Both the position numbers and the translations under genes were made by a program. Positions 5,681 through 13,141 of a stretch of DNA of 14,690 nt are shown here, one piece after another. Origin of the DNA: Bacillota bacterium (GTDB lineage Bacteria; Bacillota; Clostridia; Acetivibrionales; Acetivibrionaceae); contig JAEWSG010000068.1 in the NCBI GenBank assembly GCA_023398495.1, forward strand, positions 1 through 14,690, given 5' to 3'. The notes under the pieces were generated by a model. That model was not told where the DNA came from. It worked only from the letters and a program-made list of their open reading frames with translations, and did not search any database. Each line of letters opens with the position of its first letter. Position 1 is the first letter of the stretch.

Positions 5681-8332
5681 TTAAGAAAGCTTGAACAAAT
5701 TCATCAACTGTTTGTTATCCATTTCGGTAATCCAGCTTTCATTCATATCGGGCATAATTTCCTTTGTCATTTTTATCTTATCCTCAATCATTTTGTCAAT
5801 CTTCTCTTCTACAGTTCCCTTTGTAATAAACTTGTGAACAATAACATTTTTCTTTTGGCCTATTCTGAAAGCCCTGTCGGTAGCTTGATTTTCAACCGCA
5901 GGATTCCACCACCTGTCAAAGTGAATTACATGATTTGCAGCTGTGAGGTTTAGCCCCACTCCGCCTGCCTTTATTGATAGCACCATGAACGGTACATATT
6001 CATGTCCTTGAAACTTTGCAACAATGTCCTTACGTTTTGCAACAAGTGTTTCACCATGAAGAACAAGCCCTTCGTGCTCAAAAACAGTTTTTAAAAATTC
6101 TGCCAAAGGCGCAGTAATTTCCTTAAACTGAGTAAAGACTATAACTCTTTCTCTTTTTTCATATATTGTTTCACATATTTCACGAAGTCTTTCATATTTA
6201 CCGCTTTCACGTTCTGAATACTCATTATTTCCAAGATATTGTGAAGGATGATTGCATATTTGTTTAAATTTCATAAGTGCTCCAAGTACAATACCTTTTC
6301 TTTCAATGCCTTCAGCTGCAAATAACTTATGTTCAAGTTCGTTGACAAGCGAACTATACAATGCAGCCTGCTTTTTACTGAGAGTGGAATAGGTTTTCAT
6401 CTCTATTTTCTCCGGCAAATCTGCAATTATGCTTTTGTCAGTTTTAAGTCTTCTTAGTATAAATGGAGATACCACCTCTTTTAGTCTTCCATAACCGCTA
6501 TTACTTTCTTTTAGTTTCTTCGCAAATTCTGTAAACTCTTTTGAGCTGCCTAATAGGCCCTTGTTCAAAAAGTCAAATAATGACCAAAGATCGGAAAGCT
6601 TATTTTCAACAGGCGTACCGGTCATGGCTATTCGACTTCTGGCTTTTAACTGTTTTACAGTTTTTGTCTGTTTCGTCCCCGGATTCTTAATAGCCTGTGC
6701 CTCGTCAAGTATTACCATATCCCATTGTTCTTGTAGCATACTCTCAATTCTTGCAAGCATTCCATAGGTAGTTATATATATGCCACCTTCAATAGGTTCG
6801 TCTGCTGATTTTTTCTCCTGGGGATGTATCACTTTATAATTAAGTTCCGGAGCAAACTTTGATATTTCAGAAGTCCAGTTTCCAATAAGAGACGCTGGTA
6901 CAACCAAAAGTACTTTCTCGTCTTTGGTCATACGTATACTATTTAGCAAGGCTATCACCTGTATTGTTTTTCCCAGACCCATGTCATCGGCAAGACATGC
7001 ACCAAGACCAAGTTCTTTCATAGTATGAAGCCAACCCACTCCTCTTTGCTGGTATTCCCTCAAAACTGCATTAAAGTTCTGACCACAAGAACCCGGCATA
7101 GCTTTTTCCGGTATTCTAAGCTGCTTCAAAGTATTCTCCAGCCACGCTCCGTTATTTACTTCGATTTCGCAAATTTGCTCTTTTACATTGAGAACTTTTG
7201 ATGCTGAAAGCTTCATCCTCATAGCTTCCATCATTGTAAGCTCTCCTCTCTCAGTTTCCCTTTTAGCTTGTTCATAAGCTAAAAGTGTCTCCTTGAGTTT
7301 GTCAGGATCTACCTCAATCCATTTTCCCTTTATAAATGCCAGTCCATCTGATTGGGAAATAAGTCTTTCCAATTCTTCTTTTGTTATAGCTTCTCCACCT
7401 AAAGACAGCTCTATATTAAAATCCACAAGGGCATCAAGACCAATTCTGGATGGCTCCTTTGAACCTATGTTAACAGACATTTTCAAGGCTTCGGACTTTT
7501 TTCTCCACCAATTAGGAATTCTGCACAGAACCCCTGCCTCCTCATACAACGGTACTTCTTTTAGAAAAGTATATGTTTCGTCAGCACTTAAACCTATTGG
7601 ATGAAATATTTCTCCCGTTTCAATCAGCTCCGACAATAACTTGCTCTGTTGAGCAGCCTTGTTGACTGTAGATAAAAGTCCCAACAGCTTCTTGCTGTTT
7701 TGGCCATACTCCATAAGTGCATTCTTAAGGGGAAGATGTTTAGCTTTCCCAGTGGCAGAAAGCTCTACGGCATAGGTTGCAAGAAATGCAAAAGGGTATT
7801 CTTCTTTCTTGCTCTCTACAAGATGAAAATACACCTTACCTGCCAAGTGAATATCCGGATTTTTCGAAACAAAGTATTCTGCCACAGTACCTTTATGTTC
7901 TTTCATTTCTTTTGAAAATGCTTTGTTCAGCCTGTCCCAAACGCACTCAAGCCAGTGTGCATTCAGGTATTCCAACCCATTTATATAGGGTACATCCAAT
8001 AACAACTCTTCCTTTTCTTCCTCCTCTAAAACTGCCTTAGCCTTATGCCGTAAAGTTTCCAAATCCGGATTTTTGGAAAGACACTTAATATATGCTGTTG
8101 ATACCTTATGCATATATTCCAGTGATTGAGAAAACACCTTACTTTTTGGTGCGGTCCCCAAGATAAATAAAGCTCTGTCGGCATCATTTATATATATGTC
8201 ATATAAGCTTTCTTGAAATACTATATCATTTTCCTCTAAATCACCCTTCACATACTCCCAATCCAACCCATAATCACCATCAGACATAATTATGGCAATC
8301 AGATCTTTATGTGACGAATTGCTGTTTTTCAT
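5681..8332 (-). CDS. SNF2-family DEAD/DEAH-like helicase with SNF2-associated domain
   Basis: An 883-residue SWI2/SNF2 ATPase, a double-stranded DNA translocase that remodels protein-DNA complexes. The N-terminal ~410 residues include a region about 295-355 that matches the SNF2-helicase-associated domain (DUF3670/PF12419: DFNIELSLGGEAITKEEL, then GKWIEVDP). The ATPase follows in order: LREYQQRGVGWL (424-435), Walker A DDMGLGKT (449-456), DEAQ box (543-546), TGTP (571-574), RRLKTDK (627-633), FTQF (733-736), AGGVGLNL (789-796) and QATDRAFRIGQ (816-826). No catalytic motif is missing and the length is normal for the family. CGAGGA at 8339-8344 lies 6 nt before the ATG. It is the first gene of a probable operon with the SWIM protein; no strong promoter was found in the 111-nt gap upstream. 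Confidence 0.95.
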   Translation of the reverse strand: MKNSNSSHKDLIAIIMSDGDYGLDWEYVKGDLEENDIVFQESLYDIYINDADRALFILGTAPKSKVFSQSLEYMHKVSTAYIKCLSKNPDLETLRHKAKAVLEEEEKEELLLDVPYINGLEYLNAHWLECVWDRLNKAFSKEMKEHKGTVAEYFVSKNPDIHLAGKVYFHLVESKKEEYPFAFLATYAVELSATGKAKHLPLKNALMEYGQNSKKLLGLLSTVNKAAQQSKLLSELIETGEIFHPIGLSADETYTFLKEVPLYEEAGVLCRIPNWWRKKSEALKMSVNIGSKEPSRIGLDALVDFNIELSLGGEAITKEELERLISQSDGLAFIKGKWIEVDPDKLKETLLAYEQAKRETERGELTMMEAMRMKLSASKVLNVKEQICEIEVNNGAWLENTLKQLRIPEKAMPGSCGQNFNAVLREYQQRGVGWLHTMKELGLGACLADDMGLGKTIQVIALLNSIRMTKDEKVLLVVPASLIGNWTSEISKFAPELNYKVIHPQEKKSADEPIEGGIYITTYGMLARIESMLQEQWDMVILDEAQAIKNPGTKQTKTVKQLKARSRIAMTGTPVENKLSDLWSLFDFLNKGLLGSSKEFTEFAKKLKESNSGYGRLKEVVSPFILRRLKTDKSIIADLPEKIEMKTYSTLSKKQAALYSSLVNELEHKLFAAEGIERKGIVLGALMKFKQICNHPSQYLGNNEYSERESGKYERLREICETIYEKRERVIVFTQFKEITAPLAEFLKTVFEHEGLVLHGETLVAKRKDIVAKFQGHEYVPFMVLSIKAGGVGLNLTAANHVIHFDRWWNPAVENQATDRAFRIGQKKNVIVHKFITKGTVEEKIDKMIEDKIKMTKEIMPDMNESWITEMDNKQLMNLFKLS

Positions 8333-8443
8333 ATACTTTCCTCGTTTCTTATACTATTCAAATGCATTATCACCATAAGTTTATTCAAACCCTATGGGAA
8401 TTACAAGGTTATTATATATAATTCTTCACCTATTTTATATCAA

Positions 8444-9127
8444 TTATAGAACCACTTTATTGCATTTACCTTTCAGCTTCTTACAATCATTCAAATGAAC
8501 AATTTGATGACGTGTAATTGGCATCATAAGTATTCCGGCCACATTCTTTTTACTCCAAAAATCCAGCAGCCATATGGATTGTGGATGCTCAACAACCCCA
8601 CCTTCATTTAATATTTTATTTTTATGCTTCTGGCTAAATCTGCGTTTCAAATCTTCTTTATTCATATTCTCAATAATCTGTTTGGTTCGGGCACCAACAG
8701 CATTACGGTAATTTCGCAGCCCATCTATATTTATATCACTACTAAAATTTAAGATCTCATCACTGCTCATTGCATTACCTGTATCTTTCACACTGGTATT
8801 TAAGCTTGCAAGCCAATTGTCATCCAATACTTGCTCCCCATTGGCAATAAGAATATTTGCAGTTATGTCTTCAATGCGTGTTATATGCCATAAATTCCAT
8901 ATAATTGTATTATCGCCCACTGATGGAATAATACGAAAGGCTTTGTCACTCAAATCTTCTAAAATTTCATCAAGATAAGAATAATACTGCCCTCCATAAA
9001 CTTTTGTCGAATGCACGAAAGCATGTAATTCATATAATATCGTTTTAGCTTCTTCTATATTTCCCTCTTTTAACATCTGTTTTAATGCTGCCTGTCTGGG
9101 ATTCCAGTATTGCCCAACACTATACAT
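8444..9127 (-). CDS. DinB-like metal-binding protein
   Basis: A 227-residue mainly helical protein. The segment NTIIWNLWHITRIEDITANI (73-92) and the C-terminal MMPITRHQIVHLNDC (201-215) resemble the metal-site helices of the DinB/YfiT four-helix superfamily: His81, then His207-x3-His211. DinB-like proteins include thiol-dependent transferases and damage-inducible proteins of unknown activity; the substrate here cannot be predicted. The N-terminal ~60 residues are an additional helical part. The start is set by AAGGAGG (9134-9140): ATG 9127 is 6 nt away, while the in-frame ATG at 9133 immediately abuts the site. Two overlapping promoters lie 55-95 nt upstream. The gene appears to be transcribed alone. 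Confidence 0.7.
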   Translation of the reverse strand: MYSVGQYWNPRQAALKQMLKEGNIEEAKTILYELHAFVHSTKVYGGQYYSYLDEILEDLSDKAFRIIPSVGDNTIIWNLWHITRIEDITANILIANGEQVLDDNWLASLNTSVKDTGNAMSSDEILNFSSDINIDGLRNYRNAVGARTKQIIENMNKEDLKRRFSQKHKNKILNEGGVVEHPQSIWLLDFWSKKNVAGILMMPITRHQIVHLNDCKKLKGKCNKVVL

Positions 9128-9181
9128 CCACATCCTCCTTTAGATGCTCTTATTCATACTCTAAAACAAAGGTATGGTTGA

Positions 9182-9221
9182 TTTATATAGAAATAATATA
9201 TTTTCGTCAAATTGCAGTCAA
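9182..9221 (-). promoter_or_regulatory. Two overlapping sigma-A type promoters for the DinB-like gene
   Basis: Promoter 1 has -35 TTGACT (9216-9221), a 17-base spacer and -10 TATTAT (9193-9198). Promoter 2 has -35 TTGACG (9205-9210), a 17-base spacer and -10 TATAAA (9182-9187). Each box matches consensus at five of six positions. The starts would be about 11 nt apart (near 9186 and 9175), with leaders of roughly 50-60 nt before the ATG at 9127. Confidence 0.65.
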
Positions 9222-9260
9222 TAAAAATTATGGGATTTTCAAACTTAAACTTTTCTTACA

Positions 9261-9731
9261 TCAGTTTAATGAATCTACTAACCTTACAATAAACCTCTCT
9301 GCTTTTTTTAGATCTTTGTCATTCGGGTGCCCCTGTGATAATCTGCCAATAATATCAAAGATCTTAATGTTGGTAAATTCCTTAGCTACAAAGCTACCCT
9401 TACATGCAAAACTTCCTTTATTTGTAGCTCCTTTTGACACTAATAGTTTAATTAGCCTATTGTTATAGTACTTCATCCCAACCCCACTGGTTGAAAACAC
9501 AAAAACATTCTTACCTTTAAGACTCAACTGATCAGCCAGTTTAAAAACCTTTGGCGACAAGCTTTCCCGGTACACTCCGGAACCAAATCCAATTAAATTG
9601 TAATTATCAATGTTTATAGCATTGACATCGCTTATATTTATTAGCTCACAATCAGTTTTTTCAGCAAATATCCGTGCAATTTTTTCAGTGTTGTTTTTGT
9701 AGTCAGAACAGTAAAAAATCAAAGTTCCCAT
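9261..9731 (-). CDS. Flavodoxin family protein
   Basis: A 156-residue cytoplasmic FMN protein likely to act as an electron carrier. The N-terminal strand and phosphate loop are visible (LIFYCSDYKNNTEKIA, 4-19; the loop SDYKNNT binds the FMN phosphate). The isoalloxazine loops fit GFGSGVYRES (48-57) and FSTSGVGMKYYN (79-90). The C-terminal GRLSQGHPNDKDL is typical of small clostridial flavodoxin-domain proteins of the FldA-like/flavodoxin_5 group rather than classical long-chain flavodoxins. AAGGAG at 9741-9746 lies 9 nt before the ATG. It has its own promoter (-10 at 9764-9769) with repeats upstream. The downstream gene begins 133 nt away with separate promoters, so this is probably a single-gene unit. 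Confidence 0.85.
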   Translation of the reverse strand: MGTLIFYCSDYKNNTEKIARIFAEKTDCELINISDVNAINIDNYNLIGFGSGVYRESLSPKVFKLADQLSLKGKNVFVFSTSGVGMKYYNNRLIKLLVSKGATNKGSFACKGSFVAKEFTNIKIFDIIGRLSQGHPNDKDLKKAERFIVRLVDSLN

Positions 9732-9763
9732 AAGTCATTTCTCCTTACTTATTTTATAGCCAT

Positions 9764-9772
9764 ATTATACCA
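9764..9772 (-). promoter_or_regulatory. Extended -10 promoter of the flavodoxin gene
   Basis: The minus strand reads TGGTATAAT: a consensus -10 (9764-9769) with a TGn extension. At 16-18 bases upstream there is no good -35 (GAAAGA); a perfect TTGACA lies too far away, 25 bases upstream. The leader would be about 26 nt long. The missing -35 and the repeats just upstream suggest activation or repression by a bound protein. Confidence 0.6.
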
Positions 9773-9773
9773 T

Positions 9774-9820
9774 ATAAATATTCAATTCTTTCTCTGTCAA
9801 TATTTCGATAAATATTCAAT
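9774..9820. repeat. 13-bp direct repeats and an 18-bp dyad upstream of the flavodoxin promoter
   Basis: On the minus strand ATTGAATATTTAT occurs at 9774-9786 and again, identically, at 9808-9820, with starts 34 bp apart. Between and partly within them lies the perfect dyad AATATTTATCGAAATATT (9799-9816; 7-bp arms around 4 bases). The inner repeat occupies the spacer between the -10 box and the -35 position of the flavodoxin promoter. This arrangement is consistent with an operator, but no known consensus was matched. Confidence 0.5.
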
Positions 9821-9948
9821 CCATATCTTTGGTTCATTTCATAACCGCTCTTTGTCAACCATATTGTAAATACCCCTTGAAAAGCAATAAAAATATCTTG
9901 TATTAATCCATTGAATTGGTAAACGGCAATCTTTCACTACTCCGCTTT

Positions 9949-10644
9949 TTATGATGATTTATTTATCCATTGATGTAATACTGCTAACTGTTCGCAAGTA
10001 TGAAACCAATGCTCTCCATCCTCCATTACCTCGAGTTTACAATGAAATTTTTCTACAAATGCATTAACGGTGTCCTTTTCAGTAAGATTGTCCTTGCCTG
10101 CATACAAAATTGCTGTTGGAGTATTCCATATATTTATAGGATGTTCTTTTACATACATCAGATATTTCCACGATAGAGTTTCACCAAACCCTGTTTCTAT
10201 TTCTTTTTCCTGCTCAAGTCTTTCCTCTGAAACACATTCCCATTGCATCATATTTTGAATCAGCCGTTTCATATCAAGAATTGGTGAAACAAACAGACAT
10301 TTTTCAAGTTTCTCATCAGCAAAGCTGAGCATACTGAACCATGCTCCGATACTGTTTGCACAAAGTGCAATTTTACTCCATTGTTGCTTTATATACCCCA
10401 TGACCGATGTAAGTTCCGGCACAACGTGCCAAGGGTCAAAACTATCTTTTTCTTCTTTTCGTTCACCATGCTCCGGTAAATCGATGCTCACCACTTGCCA
10501 TCCTTTTAGACTTACAATTTCAGCAAATGCTTTTGCATCTTCTTTACAGCCGAATTTTCCGTGGATGAAAAGATATACTTTATCCGTTTTATCTCCCCAC
10601 ACCACCGTAGGGATACTCTCTATTTTTATATATGATTCTCTCAT
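9949..10644 (-). CDS. Alpha/beta hydrolase family protein
   Basis: A 231-residue cytoplasmic hydrolase without a signal peptide. The fold is indicated by VYLFIHGKFGC (23-33, oxyanion-hole HG), VVSIDLPEHGER (51-62, the strand-turn before the lid) and the nucleophile elbow CANSIGAW with Ser98. The elbow reads A-x-S-x-G rather than the usual G-x-S-x-G, a tolerated variant. Asp185 (YAGKDNLT) and His212 (GEHWFH) complete the likely triad. The substrate is unknown; the size and HGE motif fit small esterase or thioesterase-like enzymes. AAGGTGA at 10652-10658 lies 7 nt upstream of the ATG. It follows the nitroreductase gene on the same strand after 79 nt without an obvious terminator, so the two may be co-transcribed. 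Confidence 0.85.
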   Translation of the reverse strand: MRESYIKIESIPTVVWGDKTDKVYLFIHGKFGCKEDAKAFAEIVSLKGWQVVSIDLPEHGERKEEKDSFDPWHVVPELTSVMGYIKQQWSKIALCANSIGAWFSMLSFADEKLEKCLFVSPILDMKRLIQNMMQWECVSEERLEQEKEIETGFGETLSWKYLMYVKEHPINIWNTPTAILYAGKDNLTEKDTVNAFVEKFHCKLEVMEDGEHWFHTCEQLAVLHQWINKSS

Positions 10645-10723
10645 ACATTTATCACCTTCAAATCAGTAAATTTAACACCTAACCTATCTACATAACCTGC
10701 TGCCAAAAACACCAATATTTCTT

Positions 10724-11566
10724 TTATTCTCTAATCCAGGTGAAAGCATACTCAACGTTTTTAGGTGGTATTATTCCAGGATCGAATTCGGTTCTAAAAT
10801 GCCCCTTTATACCTTTTTCTTTAGCAGAAAAATCAAAGTGAGCTGCGGCTATTCCCATATCTACTCTTTGAATATCATATGGAAAATTCGCACTATATCT
10901 AGGCTCCTTGTACTCATAAAAATGCCAGGCTCCATCCTTGACCAGAATTCTCCATGGCTGCTTGTTTGACGCTGACGGTCCAAGTCGGACCATTTCCAAT
11001 GCAAACGCAAAATCTCCGGCTTCTTCCTTATGTAAAGGTGTATTGAAATCATTCATATAAAACAATTCGTCCCAATTCTTTCGCTGGTCAGCCTTTATTA
11101 TTTTCCTCATCGCAATTTCCTTAATATGCTTTTTTTCAGCTGCATATCCATAAGGTGTTATGATGGGAAAAAGTTCTCCTTCATCTATCTTCATTGCATC
11201 AGCAAATCCTTTACGGTCAAAAGTACCTCCAAGCCAGCAAGTTCCAAGGCCCAGATATGCCAAATAAAGAACAACTGCCTCGAATTCATAACCAAGTGCC
11301 TCCAATGCCATTGGTTCTGACTTTATGGTCGTTCCAAGATAATTCTTTGCACCCTTTATAACACCGTAGGTTCCAAGCCTCTGTTTTTCGTCAGAATCCT
11401 CCCTGTCAAAATAGTGAAAATTCACTTTCTTTCCAAACGGATTGTCCAAAGAATCTATGAATACCTCTATCGCCTTTCTCTTATCCTTTTCTATCTTCTG
11501 GTCTGTATAATTTCTAACACTATAGCGTTTTGTTACTGCTTCTTCCATTGAAAAATCAATATTCAT
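10724..11566 (-). CDS. Nitroreductase family protein (two-half type, PF14512-like)
   Basis: A 280-residue flavoprotein expected to bind FMN and reduce substrates with NAD(P)H. The first half carries the N-terminal nitroreductase motif KRYSVRNYTDQKI (13-25) and GYEFEAVVLYLAYLGLGTCW (92-111), with PYGYAAEKK at 138-146. The second half holds RLGPSASNKQPWRI (194-207), the FMN-contact motif usually found near the N terminus of classical nitroreductases. This order is the normal architecture of the putative 'TM nitroreductase' family (PF14512), not a rearrangement specific to this gene. ATG 11566 is preferred: AAGGA at 11572-11576 is 5 nt upstream, whereas the in-frame GTG at 11587 has no site. An 11-bp overlap with a broken upstream reading frame suggests former translational coupling. 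Confidence 0.88.
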   Translation of the reverse strand: MNIDFSMEEAVTKRYSVRNYTDQKIEKDKRKAIEVFIDSLDNPFGKKVNFHYFDREDSDEKQRLGTYGVIKGAKNYLGTTIKSEPMALEALGYEFEAVVLYLAYLGLGTCWLGGTFDRKGFADAMKIDEGELFPIITPYGYAAEKKHIKEIAMRKIIKADQRKNWDELFYMNDFNTPLHKEEAGDFAFALEMVRLGPSASNKQPWRILVKDGAWHFYEYKEPRYSANFPYDIQRVDMGIAAAHFDFSAKEKGIKGHFRTEFDPGIIPPKNVEYAFTWIRE

Positions 11567-11705
11567 CAAAATCCTTCCTTCCACCACGTAATTTCCTTCT
11601 TAAAATTTTGGCTCGGCCAATTTTTACTGGGTTTATCTCGTTCTCCACAGCAACGTCACTCAGGGCGGCTTCAATACGCCCGAATTTTTCTTGCTTTTGG
11701 CATCC
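11556..11705 (-). pseudogene. Broken coding remnant, in frame after the stop of the orphan gene
   Basis: Directly after the TAG of the orphan gene, the same frame stays open for 49 codons to a TGA at 11556-11558, inside the nitroreductase start. The product looks genuinely coded: EKFGRIEAALSDVAVENEIN, then KIGRAKILRRKLRGGRKDFD and a terminal EY; it is basic and helical. Base composition is visibly richer in G and C than the neighbours. If one A is removed from AAAAA at 11685-11689, an ATG at 11701 would give a 48-residue protein (MPKARKFGRIEAALSD...). It may be the C terminus of a gene once coupled to the nitroreductase and truncated by arrival of the orphan gene, a small frameshifted gene, or a readthrough extension. 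I do not recognise the family. Two short hairpins (11663-11681 and 11608-11620) also lie here. Confidence 0.45.
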
Positions 11706-12731
11706 CTAATACAGAATACAATCTGGTAAAGCGTCATTCTCCTGTATATACTTATATGTCTTCTTCAGGGCTTCTCTTGGATTTATTTCGTTTTGCATCG
11801 CCCTTTCATACTCTCTCAACCAATATTCCTTTAGATTAAATTCATGAAGCAGACTTAGCAACATAAATAGAGATACTTCAAGATTACGTTCGATATAATT
11901 TTTACTAAAGCAATTAATAGCTTCTTCATACTCACATAATGATAAATTTAGCTTTACGGCCATTTCAACCAGTTCATTAGTCTTTTCTTTTTTCTCATAA
12001 TCGAAAGAACTTGAACTCCTTGATTTATTAGATTTGTTTTGTATTAACTTGTTTAATTCTACTTTTAAAGCCATACTCTGTTCAATAGCAATCAATTTAG
12101 AATCTGGGGTTTTGAGATTTTCAATAAGAACATCTGTTAATGACGAACGCACCGTACTCATATCGACTCTGCTATAAATAACCAGTTCAATAGCAGACCT
12201 CACAGACTCTTTATTTATCCCACTTGCAAATTTTCTTGTAATTACAGTATCGAGCAATTTAGTTTGTGCGATTCCTACTGATCTGAAAGGATCATTCGTG
12301 TTAAAAATATAATAGCCACATGCGTAACTTAACATTTCATACAGTTTTTGCAACAGATTAGTTGCAATCAATCCCTTTTCGCCTTCACATGGAATACTCT
12401 GCAAATCATTAATATAACTTTTTACTATAAACCTCCATTTAGGCCTCTCTTTTTTATGAATAAAATTATTAGGAGCAAAATAATACTGATTATATGCGTA
12501 ATCAATAAATAGTTCGATCTTTGGCTTCAAATTGTATACATCTATTTGCCTATCTTTTGTTTTCTCAACTTTTTCAATTTGCAGATATTTATGAACATCC
12601 TGCAATAGTACATCGATATCCTTAGATTCTCGAAGACTTTTAGGTATTGACTTATATATCTCGGCTATAATCAGCCTTAAATCTTCCTCTTTATATTTCT
12701 TCAACAATTCTCTTAATTCTGGTAATAACAT
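11706..12731 (-). CDS. Hypothetical protein of unknown function
   Basis: I do not recognise this 341-residue protein. It is soluble, has no signal peptide or membrane segment, and looks almost entirely helical. Visible parts are a charged helical N terminus (1-60), a Tyr/Phe-rich middle (ELFIDYAYNQYYFAPNNFI, 73-91), YACGYYIFNTNDPFRSVGIA (136-155), a Ser/Lys-rich linker (231-250, NKSNKSRSSSSFDY) and a C-terminal helical domain that contains NEINP (314-318). There are no nucleotide-binding, nuclease or protease motifs that I can see. ATG 12731 is chosen: GGAG lies 11 nt upstream, and only 2 nt from an alternative TTG at 12740. It ends in TAG, after which the frame remains open. Broken genes flank it on both sides, consistent with recent arrival. 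Confidence 0.8.
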   Translation of the reverse strand: MLLPELRELLKKYKEEDLRLIIAEIYKSIPKSLRESKDIDVLLQDVHKYLQIEKVEKTKDRQIDVYNLKPKIELFIDYAYNQYYFAPNNFIHKKERPKWRFIVKSYINDLQSIPCEGEKGLIATNLLQKLYEMLSYACGYYIFNTNDPFRSVGIAQTKLLDTVITRKFASGINKESVRSAIELVIYSRVDMSTVRSSLTDVLIENLKTPDSKLIAIEQSMALKVELNKLIQNKSNKSRSSSSFDYEKKEKTNELVEMAVKLNLSLCEYEEAINCFSKNYIERNLEVSLFMLLSLLHEFNLKEYWLREYERAMQNEINPREALKKTYKYIQENDALPDCILY

Positions 12732-12994
12732 CGCACTCAAAACTCCAATTCGTTAATTTTGTCATTATTTTTTTAAAAAACGTAAATACGCCTGTACCAG
12801 TTCTAATTCACCATTTATTACTTACTAAATCAGATGCCCATCAATTAGTTTGAATTATATGTTTACGTTCATTAATTGCTTCGGCTTGATGATTGTGCGT
12901 AGTAACTATTATATGTCTTTTAGTAATACAACATTTACTATTTCAGCTATCCTTTACTATTATGACATGATTTTATTAGTTTCTGTTGAATTAA
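12732..12994. other. AT-rich spacer upstream of the orphan gene
   Basis: No gene is supported here. A plus-strand open frame that begins at 12850 runs antisense through the DUF1801-like remnant and lacks a ribosome binding site. A weak 4-bp hairpin (CGTA-TT-TACG, followed by T's on the minus strand, about 12772-12790) is too short to call a terminator. The promoter of the orphan gene must be in this stretch or further upstream, but no convincing boxes were found. Confidence 0.5.
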
Positions 12995-13141
12995 TCAAGG
13001 GTGATTTCCCGTTTCATAGCACCATTTCGCAATCTCTGCAATCAACTTTAATGGAAGCGGTTCATTGTACGGAAACTGCACGGCACCCTTACTTGTCTTG
13101 TACTCAGTCAAACGGTCGCCAAAATTCTCCATAGCTTTATA
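12995..13141 (-). pseudogene. C-terminal remnant of a DUF1801/YdhG-like protein
   Basis: This frame (with an ATG at 13132 but no ribosome binding site) encodes MENFGDRLTEYKTSKGAVQF, PYNEPLPLKLIAEIAKW and a short tail. It matches the end of DUF1801 (YdhG-like, frataxin-fold) proteins, which finish with ...YKTSKGAIQFP...PLP..LI.KIV.F. About 45 residues remain of a domain normally near 110-130; the N-terminal two-thirds, including the conserved Tyr/Gly core, is absent from all upstream frames. An in-frame TAA (13142-13144) closes the frame upstream. I conclude it is a decayed gene. The same bases read on the plus strand give a 94-codon open frame that should not be annotated. Confidence 0.65.

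Noticed and set aside
8345..8443. Promoter or operator for the SNF2 gene, including the palindrome ATTATATATAAT (8411-8422)
   Set aside because: No -35/-10 pair with proper spacing was found, and simple AT palindromes are common in DNA of this composition.
9754..9933. Minus-strand frame of 59 codons (includes SGYEMNQRYGLNIYRNIDRE) upstream of the flavodoxin gene
   Set aside because: It looks somewhat protein-like, but it has no start codon until 9837, has no good ribosome binding site, and runs through the flavodoxin promoter and its repeats. The two repeat copies fall in different reading frames, which argues against coding. A remnant cannot be excluded.
11608..11689. Two hairpins (TTGGC-TCG-GCCAA and GGGCG...CGCCC) followed by T-runs on the plus strand, as possible terminators
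   Set aside because: There is no plus-strand gene to terminate here. On the minus strand, where the genes lie, they lack a following T-run, and a plausible coding frame crosses both.
12850..13134. 94-codon plus-strand open frame
   Set aside because: It is antisense to the DUF1801-like remnant, lacks a ribosome binding site, and has a composition (Ser, Thr, Tyr, Cys) typical of a shadow frame.
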